From contig JALPRQ010000001.1 in the NCBI GenBank assembly GCA_023630215.1, positions 1,364,001 to 1,428,000 of the forward strand: a DNA stretch of 64,000 nt, given 5' to 3'. How positions within the stretch are numbered: the first letter of the stretch is position 1; each line of letters starts with the position of its first letter. Below, in pieces: positions 44,033-52,353 of this stretch. A program made the position numbers and the translations under genes. The notes under the pieces were generated by a model that was not told the origin of the DNA, made no database searches, and was given only the letters and a program-made list of their open reading frames with translations. The stretch is from Rhodobacteraceae bacterium NBU2976. GTDB taxonomy: Bacteria; Pseudomonadota; Alphaproteobacteria; Rhodobacterales; Rhodobacteraceae.

Positions 44033-44965
44033 TTATTGCAGCGACGGGTCTCCTCCCTCGTAATTCGCCGAAATATCAACAAAGTCGCCACCACGGGCGG
44101 CTTTCAGATGGGTGAGCGCCGCAATCTGGCCAGTCATTTCCAGTGCGTCGCGATAGACCGGATCATGCCAGCCTTCGATGTCGATGGACCCTTCGTATCC
44201 CGCAAGGCGCAGCTCGCTGATGATGTCGGTCCAGTTGCTGTCGCCAAAACCGGGTGTGCGCATGAAGACGAACTTTTCTTTGCCAAAAATGCCGTGCTCG
44301 CGGATCACGTCGTGGCGAACGGTCGCGTCCTTGCCGTGGACATGGAAAAACTTGTGCGCCCATTTGCGAATTTGCGGCAGGGGGTCGATTAGGTACACCA
44401 GCTGGTGGCAGGGTTCCCATTCGAGCCCGATATTGTCGTCGGGTGTTTCATTAAACATCAGTTCCCACGCGTCGGGGTTATGGGCGATGTTCCAGTCACC
44501 AGTCTGCCAATTGCCGTCCATCGCGCAGTTTTCAAACGCAATTTTCACGCCCTTGTCCGCCGCGCGTTTGGCCAGTTCAGACCAAACCTTTTTGTAGGCG
44601 GGTAGGCTGTCGGTCAGGGGTTTACCCCGCACGCGACCAGTGAAACCCGCAACGCAGGTCGCGCCAAAATGATGCGCGTTGTCGATGCAGTCTTTCCAGC
44701 CTTGCAGCGTCTCTTGGTCCATTGGATCGTTTTCCAACGGGTTGCCGAACATACCCAGCGTAGAGATCGTGATGTCACGGTCGCCAATTGCGTCCAGTGA
44801 TCGCTTACCCATTTCGGCAAGGTCAGCGCCGTTTGTCGTTTGCCAGAAGAACGGCTCGAAGCTTTCAAAGCCCAGATCAGCGATTTCCGCGATGCGTTCG
44901 GCGGTCTCGCCGCCAGTGGCGTTGATCATTGTGCCGATGCGGATTGATTTTGCAGGATTAGTCAC
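44033..44965 (-). CDS. Sugar phosphate isomerase/epimerase (xylose isomerase-like TIM barrel)
   Basis: The 310-residue TIM-barrel protein belongs to the AP endonuclease 2 / xylose isomerase-like family. It shows metal-binding positions typical of this class: GFTGRVRG near residue 104, IAFENC near 141, LEWEPCHQL near 181, FHVHGKD near 206 and SIDIEGWHDP near 264. It probably isomerises or epimerises a sugar released in the cytoplasm. The start is GTG at 44965, with GGAG 7-10 bases upstream. It is the second gene of the operon, 8 bases after the oxidoreductase. Confidence 0.87.
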   Translation of the reverse strand: MTNPAKSIRIGTMINATGGETAERIAEIADLGFESFEPFFWQTTNGADLAEMGKRSLDAIGDRDITISTLGMFGNPLENDPMDQETLQGWKDCIDNAHHFGATCVAGFTGRVRGKPLTDSLPAYKKVWSELAKRAADKGVKIAFENCAMDGNWQTGDWNIAHNPDAWELMFNETPDDNIGLEWEPCHQLVYLIDPLPQIRKWAHKFFHVHGKDATVRHDVIREHGIFGKEKFVFMRTPGFGDSNWTDIISELRLAGYEGSIDIEGWHDPVYRDALEMTGQIAALTHLKAARGGDFVDISANYEGGDPSLQ

Positions 44966-44973
44966 AAGAACTC

Positions 44974-46005
44974 CTAAGGATTTATCATTACGCGCTGTTT
45001 CTTGGCCGAACTTTCGATCGCGCCAAACACCATCGCGAGGCTTTTGATATTGTCCGTGCCTGCCGTTTCCGGTGCACGGTTTTGGTCCAGCGCGTCGAGG
45101 AATTCCCGGATCACGCTGGTATGATCTTCGGTCTGGCTGGCATCAGTTGGTTCGCAGATTGGAACGCTGCGTAACGGGCGGGAGAATCCTTCGTCACCAT
45201 CGACGACATGGATGTCATAGCCGTCGAGCCCGTCCCAAAGGATCGTGCCCTTGGTGCCGATAATACGCCACGCAGCGTCCCAATTGGTGTCCGACCCTTC
45301 TGCACACCAAGAGCCGCGATACGAAAACTGAACACCGTTTGTGAATTCGAAGATTGCCGTCGCCGCAGCGCCGTGCGCGTACCAGGACGCTTTGGGGTTG
45401 GTCTCAAGGCAATAGACCGCCTTGGGCTCTTCGCCCGACATATACCGTGCCGCGTCAAACGTGTGGATCGCCATATCCAACAGCAGGACGTTTTCCATCA
45501 CATCGCGAAACCCGCCGAAATGTGCACCGATGAAAAAGTCGGCATGAAGGGCCGTGATCTCGCCGATCACACCGCTTTCGATGGTGGCACGGACGCGGCG
45601 GACGCCGTCCTTGAACCGGCGGTTCTGGGTGACGGCATGGGTGCGCCCGGTTTCGGCGGCCAGCGCGTTAATCGTGCGTGCATCTGCAATTGAAACGGCC
45701 ATCGGCTTTTCGGTCAGAACATCGCAACCCGCCTGAAGCGCTACGCGAATGATGTCGAGCCGTGCCGCCGGGACCGCGATATCCAGAACAAGGTCAGGTT
45801 TTTGGTTTGTCAGGACGGTCGCAAGATCAGGCGACAGCACTGCATCGTCCAACGCAAATTTGCTTTGCAAGGCGCGCGCCATGTCCAAATTCGGATCAAC
45901 CAACGCACAAATGTCCACGCGATCGGATAGTCCTGTCCGTGTCAGACTCTTTACCCAACCGGCAGCCATCTGGCCGCAGCCGACGATAACGGCACGTCTT
46001 TTCAA
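44974..46005 (-). CDS. Gfo/Idh/MocA-family oxidoreductase
   Basis: The 343-residue NAD(P)-dependent enzyme has an N-terminal Rossmann fold (VIVGCGQMAAGWVKS, about residues 5-19), the conserved EKPMA near 95-99, and the C-terminal Gfo/Idh/MocA domain. Members oxidise or reduce sugars, inositols or their derivatives. It is the first gene of the operon and its start decides the promoter: I prefer TTG at 46005 because AGGGAGG lies at 9-15 bases upstream. An in-frame start 14 codons further upstream would leave this site inside the gene. Confidence 0.9.
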   Translation of the reverse strand: MKRRAVIVGCGQMAAGWVKSLTRTGLSDRVDICALVDPNLDMARALQSKFALDDAVLSPDLATVLTNQKPDLVLDIAVPAARLDIIRVALQAGCDVLTEKPMAVSIADARTINALAAETGRTHAVTQNRRFKDGVRRVRATIESGVIGEITALHADFFIGAHFGGFRDVMENVLLLDMAIHTFDAARYMSGEEPKAVYCLETNPKASWYAHGAAATAIFEFTNGVQFSYRGSWCAEGSDTNWDAAWRIIGTKGTILWDGLDGYDIHVVDGDEGFSRPLRSVPICEPTDASQTEDHTSVIREFLDALDQNRAPETAGTDNIKSLAMVFGAIESSAKKQRVMINP

Positions 46006-46102
46006 TTCGTAATCCTCCCTCGCTTCGGTCTGCCTTTTTCTGCGCATTTGGTCTGTTTTGACGATGTGCCCAGATAGATAGGGCGGGTCAGATCGAGACC
46101 GA

Positions 46103-46136
46103 AAGCGTTTACGACAGCTACCGTAAGCGTTTACGA
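46103..46136. promoter_or_regulatory. Two phased LacI-type operator sites upstream of the GH127 operon
   Basis: AAGCGTTTACGA occurs exactly twice, at 46103-46114 and 46125-46136, starting 22 bp apart (about two turns). The second lies within GTAAGCGTTTAC, an imperfect palindrome around the CG typical of LacI-family operators. Both are immediately downstream of the predicted promoter, so binding would block transcription. Confidence 0.83.
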
Positions 46137-46137
46137 T

Positions 46138-46165
46138 GCTATACTTGGCCGTTCTTTTGTGTCAA
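46138..46165 (-). promoter_or_regulatory. Predicted sigma-70 promoter of the GH127 sugar operon
   Basis: On the minus strand, -35 TTGACA (46165-46160) and -10 TATAGC (46143-46138) are separated by 16 bases. The expected start of transcription, near 46131, lies inside the upstream LacI-type operator. Confidence 0.68.
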
Positions 46166-46195
46166 CAGGTTCGTTAATTCATGCTGGAGAAAGAC

Positions 46196-47257
46196 ATGCG
46201 TGGGATTGCTCGTCTTGCAAAAGAGTTAGGGATTTCAACGGGTACGGTGTCGCGTGCGCTGAACGGAAAACCCGATGTGAATGCGGATACGCGGCAGCGT
46301 GTTCTCGATGCGGCGCGCCGAATCGGCTATGCGCCAAATCAAGCTGCGCGGTCGTTGGCGCAGGGTCAAACCAGTGCAGTGGGGTTCATGGTCGACCTTG
46401 AGCGAGAGTCTGCCACCAGCAGCGACAACTTTTTTATGGGTGTGTTCGACGGCGTGCAAAGTGTGCTGACGGAATTCGGAATGGACCTGTTGGTGATGCC
46501 CTGTCCCAGCGGGCAGGATCATTATTCCTATCTCGAGCGGTTCGCGACACGCGGCGTGTTTGACGCCGTGATCCTTGCGAGTATGCAATATAATGACCGG
46601 CGTGTTGGCCTGCTTCAGGCAGCAAATATCCCTTTCGTCGCCCTTGGACGCAGTTCAATGCACAGCGATTACGCTTGGATCGATCTGGATTTCGTGACCT
46701 CGATGGTGACCGCGATGGAGCGTTTGGTCGGACTAGGGCATCGTCGTATTGCGATCACATGTCCCAAAGGGGATTTCAATTTCGGTCATATTTTTCTGGA
46801 TACCTATAAGCAGGAGCTCGCGCGGTACAATATCAGCTATGACGAAAACCTCGTGTATTATGTCAGTCGTACCGAAGTTTCTGGTTATGACGTGGTGGAC
46901 GACCTGTTGAAAAACGATGATCCGCCGACGGCAATCCTGCTGATCTACGAATTGGCCGCAATCGGAGTTTATCGCCGCCTACGCGAAGCAGGGTTGGAAC
47001 CCGGCAAGGACATGGCGGTTATCGGTTTTCGTGATGACCCTGCGATTCAGTTTTTGGAGCCATCGCTTACCTGTTTCGAGTTGGAACTAGGCGGGCTTGG
47101 GCGAAAACTTGGAGAAGCGGTCCTGGCTCAGATCCCACGGTTTCAAAACCATTTCCCCGATAGCCACATCGAAATCATCCAACCGATGGAATTGAGGCCG
47201 GGCGACAGCGACGCCTTTCCGCCAGGCATTGATCAAAAGATTATAAGAAGTTCCTAA
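46196..47257 (+). CDS. LacI-family transcriptional regulator of the GH127 operon
   Basis: The 353-residue repressor has a LacI helix-turn-helix at residues 3-22 (GIARLAKELGISTGTVSRAL), the hinge VLDAARRIGYAPNQAARSLA, and a periplasmic-binding-protein-like sugar-sensing domain. It is divergent from the oxidoreductase/ABC/GH127 operon and almost certainly represses it through the two operators between them. An ATG 15 bases upstream is possible, but the GGAG at 46186-46189 favours 46196. Confidence 0.93.
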   Translation: MRGIARLAKELGISTGTVSRALNGKPDVNADTRQRVLDAARRIGYAPNQAARSLAQGQTSAVGFMVDLERESATSSDNFFMGVFDGVQSVLTEFGMDLLVMPCPSGQDHYSYLERFATRGVFDAVILASMQYNDRRVGLLQAANIPFVALGRSSMHSDYAWIDLDFVTSMVTAMERLVGLGHRRIAITCPKGDFNFGHIFLDTYKQELARYNISYDENLVYYVSRTEVSGYDVVDDLLKNDDPPTAILLIYELAAIGVYRRLREAGLEPGKDMAVIGFRDDPAIQFLEPSLTCFELELGGLGRKLGEAVLAQIPRFQNHFPDSHIEIIQPMELRPGDSDAFPPGIDQKIIRSS

Positions 47258-47776
47258 ATTTGGTTCGCGACCGACGCAAGCGGTCCTCCCAATTTGACGT
47301 ATATTTACCAAAACCTCGGTAAAAGGCGTCAAAGAAACGGGGCACAAACCAATTTACTCTTCTATTCCAATCTATCACGTGTTTGGTGCGTCACGATTGC
47401 ATCGGATGGCAGTGATTAGTTTGGTTAGGCCCCCGGCGCTCAGAGCAGCTACCAGCACTCCAAAGCTCAAATCAAATATTCACGGCCACATGGCAGAACG
47501 TCCGCCTTGGACTGGGGCGAGTATTGGCAATATAGTGGACTTACATGAGGCCACAGTCGTATCACCGCTCGCCAGCATTCTTTCGCTATTACTGAACCAA
47601 ATTTCCGCGTTAATGAGTTTAGGGATTTTTCGAGTATACCGTTGTTTTTTTACCGACTTACGGCGCTAAGCCCGAATTTCGGTAGATTAACGGTTATTCC
47701 CTGTATTCTCCCTGTTTCCATGGAAACTTAGGGAGCGACGGGTAAGATCGGGACTGGGTGCCCTGCCAAGCTCTTC
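47258..47776. other. Gene-free region with a 14-bp palindrome, possible mobile-element scar
   Basis: No credible gene is seen in about 520 bases. GTTTCCATGGAAAC (47714-47727) is a perfect palindrome, bracketed by TCCCT and AGGGA, and ACAGGGA repeats nearby on the minus strand. Such sequence is the kind of short repeat that flanks insertion sequences in some marine roseobacters, but no transposase is present. Confidence 0.4.
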
Positions 47777-50533
47777 CTAATGGGCGCGTTCTACCCTTGC
47801 CGCACAGAATTTGAATTCCGGGATCTTGCCAAATGGATCGAGCTGCGGATTCGTCAGGAAATTTGCCGGTGCTTCGGTAAAGCAGAAGGGGATGAAAATC
47901 AGCCCTTCTGGCAATTCCCAATCTTTGCGAACTTTCAATGAAATCTCACCTCGACGGGTCGACACATTCACCTGATCCCCGGGCTCTAACCCCATACGAT
48001 CCATATCACGGGTGTTCATGGAAACGATCGGTTCTGGTTCTAACATGTCCAACACAGATGCCCGTCGGGTCATGGCGCCCGTATGCCAGTGTTCCAGAAT
48101 GCGACCTGTCGTCAGCACCAACGGATATTGATCATCCGGCAATTCGTCAGGTGGAACCAGATCAGCAGGGACAATCCGACCGCGTCCATTTTCTCGCGGA
48201 AACCGCTCGCGAAACACGATTTCATTTCCTGGCAAATCTGGACCATCGCAAGGGTAGGTTACGCAATCCTCCGCTTCTAGCCGACTCCACGAGATGTTGG
48301 ACAAGGACGGCATGATTTCAGCCATTTCTGCAAACACATCACTGACATGTTCATACGACCAGTTTGCGCCCAGCCGGTTGGCCAGATCAACGATGATCTC
48401 CCAATCCTGACGCGCCTCTCCCGGAGGTGTGACAGCAGGACGCCCCATCTGCACCTGACGGTTAGAATTGGTAAATGTTCCCGTCTTTTCAGCATGTGCT
48501 GACGCCGGCAGGATAACATCCGCATGCCACGCGGTTTCCGTCAGGAAAATGTCTTGGACAACCAGATGTTCAAGTTTGGCCAGCGCCTCGCGCGTATGGT
48601 TTTGATCAGGGTCGGACATAGCCGGATTTTCGCCCATAATGTAGCAGCTCTTGATCTGGTCTGCCAAAATCGCGTTGACGATTTCGACCACTGTCAGACC
48701 ACGCTGATGATCCAGTTCGCGACCCCAGAACGACTCCATACGTGCGATCGTGTCGGGATCGTCGACGGGCCTGTAGTCTGGATAGAACATGGGGATCAGC
48801 CCGACATCTGACGCGCCCTGCACATTATTTTGTCCGCGCAGCGGATGCAGCCCGGTTCCTTCCCGACCAATATGTCCAGTGATAAGCGCCAACGCGATCA
48901 GGCAACGGGCATTGTCTGTCCCATGCGCATGTTGCGCAATGCCCATCCCCCAGAAAATGATCGCTCGCTCTGCCTTGGCATAAGCGCGGGCTGTTTCGCG
49001 CAATGTCTCGGCATCAATTCCACAGATGTCCGCCATTTTTTCGGGTGAATAGTCCTTGATCGATTCCTTAAGCGCTTCGAACCCTTCAGTCATCGACTGG
49101 ATATACTGCACATCGTAGAGATTTTCTTCGATTATCGTGTGCAGCATGGCATTCAGCATGGCGACATCTCGCCCCGGTTTGAATTCCAAGTGTTTCCACG
49201 CGTGACGGGTCAAATCATTGCGGCGCGGGTCCATAAGGATAAGCTTCGCACCTTTTTTCGCCATCTGTTTGAAATAAGTGGCGGCAACCGGATGGTTGCT
49301 GGTTGGTCGAGCGCCTATGATCACGATACAATCGCTGTCCCTTGCGGCTGTGAATGGCGCTGACACTGCGCCAGAGCCCACGCCTTCCATCAGCGCCGCC
49401 ACGGACGAGGCGTGGCACAACCGCGTGCAATGGTCTACATTGTTGGTTCCAAAAACTGACCGGATCATTTTTTGAACCAAATAAGCTTCCTCATTTGACC
49501 CTTTGGCCGAGCCAAATCCGCACATCGCGGCGGACCCATCGCGATCCATCACGGTCTGAAAACCCAGTGCGGCTTTTGTCATTGCCTCTTCCCATGTGGC
49601 GGGACGAAAATATTCGTTGATTGTGTCTTTGGTGATGTGAATCTTGGGATCTTTTTTTACGCCATCCTTACGGATCAGCGGTTGGGTCAGACGACCTTCG
49701 TTAGTGATATAGTCAAACCCGAACCGACCTTTGACACAAAGGCGAAAATCGTTTGCCGGTCCACCCAGACCGTCGACTGCCACAATCTTGTTGTCTTTGA
49801 CGCGGATATCAATCTGACATCCGACACCACAATAAGGGCATACCGATTTCACCGAACGATCCGGCACAATCTGTTGTACGCCTTGGTCATCAACCAGCGA
49901 TTTTTCGATCAGCGCACCCGTTGGACAGACCTGAACACATTCGCCACAGCCAACACAGGTCGACTCACCCATCGGGTCATTAAAATCGAACGTAACCTCG
50001 GCATTCGCACCACGAAAGGACATACCGATCACGTCGTTTACCTGCACTTCACGACAGGCGCGGACACACAGGTTACAATTAATACAGGCATCCATATTCA
50101 CGTGGATCGCTGCATGGCTTACGTCATGCGTTTCCCGCGCGTCCGCCGGAAACCGACCGGTGTCGATGCCCATTGCATCCGCCCAAGTCCAGAAACTGGA
50201 AGACGGATCCGGATGTGCGTCACGGTTCGGTTGATCAGAGGCCAGAAGTTCAAACACGGTTTTTCGTGCCTTGGCAGCTTTGTCCGACTGAGTATTGACC
50301 ACCATCCCCGGGGTTGGTTGTCGCACGCATGAGGCGGCCAAAACCCGCTCCCCTTCGATTTCAACCATGCAGGCGCGACAATTGCCGTCTGATCGATATC
50401 CCGGTTGGTTTGAATGGCACAAGTGTGGGATTTTTGTGTCATGCCGCGATGCAGCTTGCCAGATGCTCTCTCCCTCGATCGCCGAGATTTCGCGGCCATC
50501 CAGAATAAACTTCACCGTTTTCTCGGGTTTCAT
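47777..50533 (-). CDS. fdsA: NAD-linked formate dehydrogenase, molybdopterin-containing alpha subunit
   Basis: The 918-residue protein has, in order: an N-terminal 2Fe-2S ferredoxin domain (CHSNQPGYRSDGNCRAC, about residues 39-55), two 4Fe-4S clusters (CINCNLCVRAC near 152-162, and CVGCGECVQVCPTGA near 197-211), the proximal 4Fe-4S motif CPYCGVGCQIDI near 238-249, and the molybdopterin catalytic domain. In the latter the metal-ligand Cys followed by the conserved His is RLCHASS near 374-380, so it is the cysteine (not selenocysteine) enzyme. It oxidises formate to CO2 and passes electrons to NAD+ through the beta/gamma subunit, whose gene ends one base before this one starts. The accessory genes fdhD and fdsD are not adjacent. 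Confidence 0.92.
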   Translation of the reverse strand: MKPEKTVKFILDGREISAIEGESIWQAASRHDTKIPHLCHSNQPGYRSDGNCRACMVEIEGERVLAASCVRQPTPGMVVNTQSDKAAKARKTVFELLASDQPNRDAHPDPSSSFWTWADAMGIDTGRFPADARETHDVSHAAIHVNMDACINCNLCVRACREVQVNDVIGMSFRGANAEVTFDFNDPMGESTCVGCGECVQVCPTGALIEKSLVDDQGVQQIVPDRSVKSVCPYCGVGCQIDIRVKDNKIVAVDGLGGPANDFRLCVKGRFGFDYITNEGRLTQPLIRKDGVKKDPKIHITKDTINEYFRPATWEEAMTKAALGFQTVMDRDGSAAMCGFGSAKGSNEEAYLVQKMIRSVFGTNNVDHCTRLCHASSVAALMEGVGSGAVSAPFTAARDSDCIVIIGARPTSNHPVAATYFKQMAKKGAKLILMDPRRNDLTRHAWKHLEFKPGRDVAMLNAMLHTIIEENLYDVQYIQSMTEGFEALKESIKDYSPEKMADICGIDAETLRETARAYAKAERAIIFWGMGIAQHAHGTDNARCLIALALITGHIGREGTGLHPLRGQNNVQGASDVGLIPMFYPDYRPVDDPDTIARMESFWGRELDHQRGLTVVEIVNAILADQIKSCYIMGENPAMSDPDQNHTREALAKLEHLVVQDIFLTETAWHADVILPASAHAEKTGTFTNSNRQVQMGRPAVTPPGEARQDWEIIVDLANRLGANWSYEHVSDVFAEMAEIMPSLSNISWSRLEAEDCVTYPCDGPDLPGNEIVFRERFPRENGRGRIVPADLVPPDELPDDQYPLVLTTGRILEHWHTGAMTRRASVLDMLEPEPIVSMNTRDMDRMGLEPGDQVNVSTRRGEISLKVRKDWELPEGLIFIPFCFTEAPANFLTNPQLDPFGKIPEFKFCAARVERAH

Positions 50534-50534
50534 C

Positions 50535-52226
50535 TTAGCCTCCGATCTCTTCGGGGAAATGTGTCATAACGGAAATCATTGGGTTGGGGGCGGCTTGTCC
50601 CAAGCCACAAATCGATGCGCTTATCATGACATCAGCCAAATCGGTCAGCTTTTCGGTGTCCCATTTGTCTTCCGCCATCAGTTGAACGGCTTTTTCGGTT
50701 CCGTTGCGACAGGGGGTGCATTGACCACAACTTTCCTCGCGAAAAAACGTCATCAAGTTCAGCGCAACTTCTCGCATGTTGCGCGTGTCGTTGAAAACGA
50801 CAATTGCCGCCGATCCAATAAAACAGCCATGCGGTTGCAACGTGTCGAAATCCAGCGGGACATCCGCCAAAGAAGCCGGCAGAATACCCCCGGATGCTCC
50901 GCCCGGCAGATAGGCCTTCAGGGCGCCGCCAGACATTCCGCCACAATATTCCTCGATCAGTTCGTTCAAGGATATTCCCGCAGGTGCAAATTTTACACCC
51001 GGGTCCTTCACGTCACCAGACACCGAGAAAGACCGCATCCCAACCCGGCCATTTCTGCCGTGATCAGTGAATATTTCTGGTCCTTTTTCCAGAATATCGC
51101 GGATCCAATAGACGGTTTCGACATTGTGAACCAGCGTTGGGCGACCAAACACGCCGTTCTGGGCGACATAAGGTGGCCGATGACGGGGTAGCCCCCGTTT
51201 TCCTTCGACCGATTCAATCAAAGCGGATTCTTCACCGCAAATATACGCGCCGGCGCCACGGCGGATTTCGACAAAACCTTTTTCGATAATTCCGTCAGCT
51301 TCCAAGGCCGCTACTTCGTGTCGCAACAGACTGACTAGCGCGGGATATTCATCGCGCATGTATACAAAAACGCGTTCCGCACTGATGATTTCAGCGCAGA
51401 TCAGCGCACCTTCCAGCATGCGATGGGGGTCGTGTTCCAGATAATGACGATCCTTGAACGTTCCGGGTTCCCCTTCGTCACCATTGATACAAAGATACCG
51501 AGGCCCCGGTTCAGCCCGAACAAATTCCCACTTCTTCGCCGAAGGGAAACCAGCCCCGCCCAGTCCGCGCAATCCCGACTTGGCCACGGCCTGGCTGACA
51601 TCCTCGAAGCTAATTTTGCCATCACGATAGGCGTTTAAAATCCGGTAGCCCTGATGTGAAACATAGTCGCGTAATCGGATATAGTCAGGCATCTTTGCGT
51701 GTGTGTCATCATCCTCGATCGCCGCAACAACCTTGTCGAAATCGGCGGCAACAACATGATTATGGCCCACTTCGACGACAGGCGCGTTGGCGCATCGCCC
51801 CATACAGGGAGCCTTTAAAACGCGCACATCTGGTGATAATTGGCAGAGTTTATCATAAAGGTCATCGGCCCCATTCAGACAACAGGTAATGCTGTCACAT
51901 ACCCGCAATGTAACTTCGGGCAGGTCGGCATCTGTGTCGTCAACAATGGTGAAATGCGCATAGAAGGTTGCGACTTCGAAAATCTCGGCCATGGACAATT
52001 TCATATGCTCGGCAAGCGCGCGCAAATGGCGTGTGTTCAACTGCCGATAAGTGTCCTGTAACTGATGAAGATACTCGATCAACAAATCGCGGCGCGGGGC
52101 ATCACCAATCAGTGTGCGAACCTCATAAAATGCGGTTTCGTCAAGCTGTCGACCTTTGTTGAAGGCAAATTTTTTGCCCTGTCTGCGTGTCGTTGGTCGA
52201 TTGGAGGTCGTCTGGGTCACAGGCAT
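50535..52226 (-). CDS. fdsB: Formate dehydrogenase NAD-reducing subunit, fused NuoE/NuoF-like (FdsG-FdsB fusion)
   Basis: The 563-residue protein joins two modules that are separate in classical FDH and complex I. Residues about 15-150 resemble NuoE/FdsG, a thioredoxin-like domain with 2Fe-2S cysteines in CDSITCCLNG and APCMGRCANAP. Residues about 170-560 resemble NuoF/FdsB, with FMN-binding GLRGLGGAGFPSAKKW, NAD-binding NGDEGEPGTFKDR, and a 4Fe-4S site ESCGQCTPCRNG near 499. The ATG at 52226 or 52232 is the start. It is the first gene of the FDH operon; the alpha subunit follows directly. Confidence 0.93.
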   Translation of the reverse strand: MPVTQTTSNRPTTRRQGKKFAFNKGRQLDETAFYEVRTLIGDAPRRDLLIEYLHQLQDTYRQLNTRHLRALAEHMKLSMAEIFEVATFYAHFTIVDDTDADLPEVTLRVCDSITCCLNGADDLYDKLCQLSPDVRVLKAPCMGRCANAPVVEVGHNHVVAADFDKVVAAIEDDDTHAKMPDYIRLRDYVSHQGYRILNAYRDGKISFEDVSQAVAKSGLRGLGGAGFPSAKKWEFVRAEPGPRYLCINGDEGEPGTFKDRHYLEHDPHRMLEGALICAEIISAERVFVYMRDEYPALVSLLRHEVAALEADGIIEKGFVEIRRGAGAYICGEESALIESVEGKRGLPRHRPPYVAQNGVFGRPTLVHNVETVYWIRDILEKGPEIFTDHGRNGRVGMRSFSVSGDVKDPGVKFAPAGISLNELIEEYCGGMSGGALKAYLPGGASGGILPASLADVPLDFDTLQPHGCFIGSAAIVVFNDTRNMREVALNLMTFFREESCGQCTPCRNGTEKAVQLMAEDKWDTEKLTDLADVMISASICGLGQAAPNPMISVMTHFPEEIGG

Positions 52227-52230
52227 ATCC

Positions 52231-52240
52231 ATGTATACAT
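52231..52240. promoter_or_regulatory. ATGTATACAT palindrome overlapping the FDH start region
   Basis: A perfect 10-bp palindrome lies directly at the first ATG of the fused FDH subunit. It could be a regulator site at the start codon, or coincidence. Confidence 0.35.
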
Positions 52241-52292
52241 AAGCTAAATCAAGTATGCGCCCTGTGTATAGACCGTGCAATTGCGGATTCGT

Positions 52293-52306
52293 ATGATCAA
52301 GATCAA
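52293..52306. promoter_or_regulatory. Near-consensus FNR-type (FnrL) site upstream of the FDH operon
   Basis: ATGATCAAGATCAA matches the FNR consensus TTGAT-N4-ATCAA at 9 of 10 positions. It is about 67 bp upstream of the FDH start codon. This would fit oxygen-responsive control of formate dehydrogenase. Confidence 0.55.
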
Positions 52307-52353
52307 AACGCGACACATATTGTGGATTTCGTGTCAGAGGTTTCCGATAATGG

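Noticed and set aside
46172-46178. CGTTAAT half-site near the first LacI gene as a second-locus operator
   Set aside because: A single 7-base half-site without its inverted partner is expected by chance several times in 64 kb.
47379-47669. Open frame of 96 residues in the intergenic region
   Set aside because: No ribosome binding site, no conserved features; low-quality composition.
49637-50332. Long open frame antisense to the formate dehydrogenase gene
   Set aside because: It is opposite an unambiguous conserved coding region and shows no protein-like composition.
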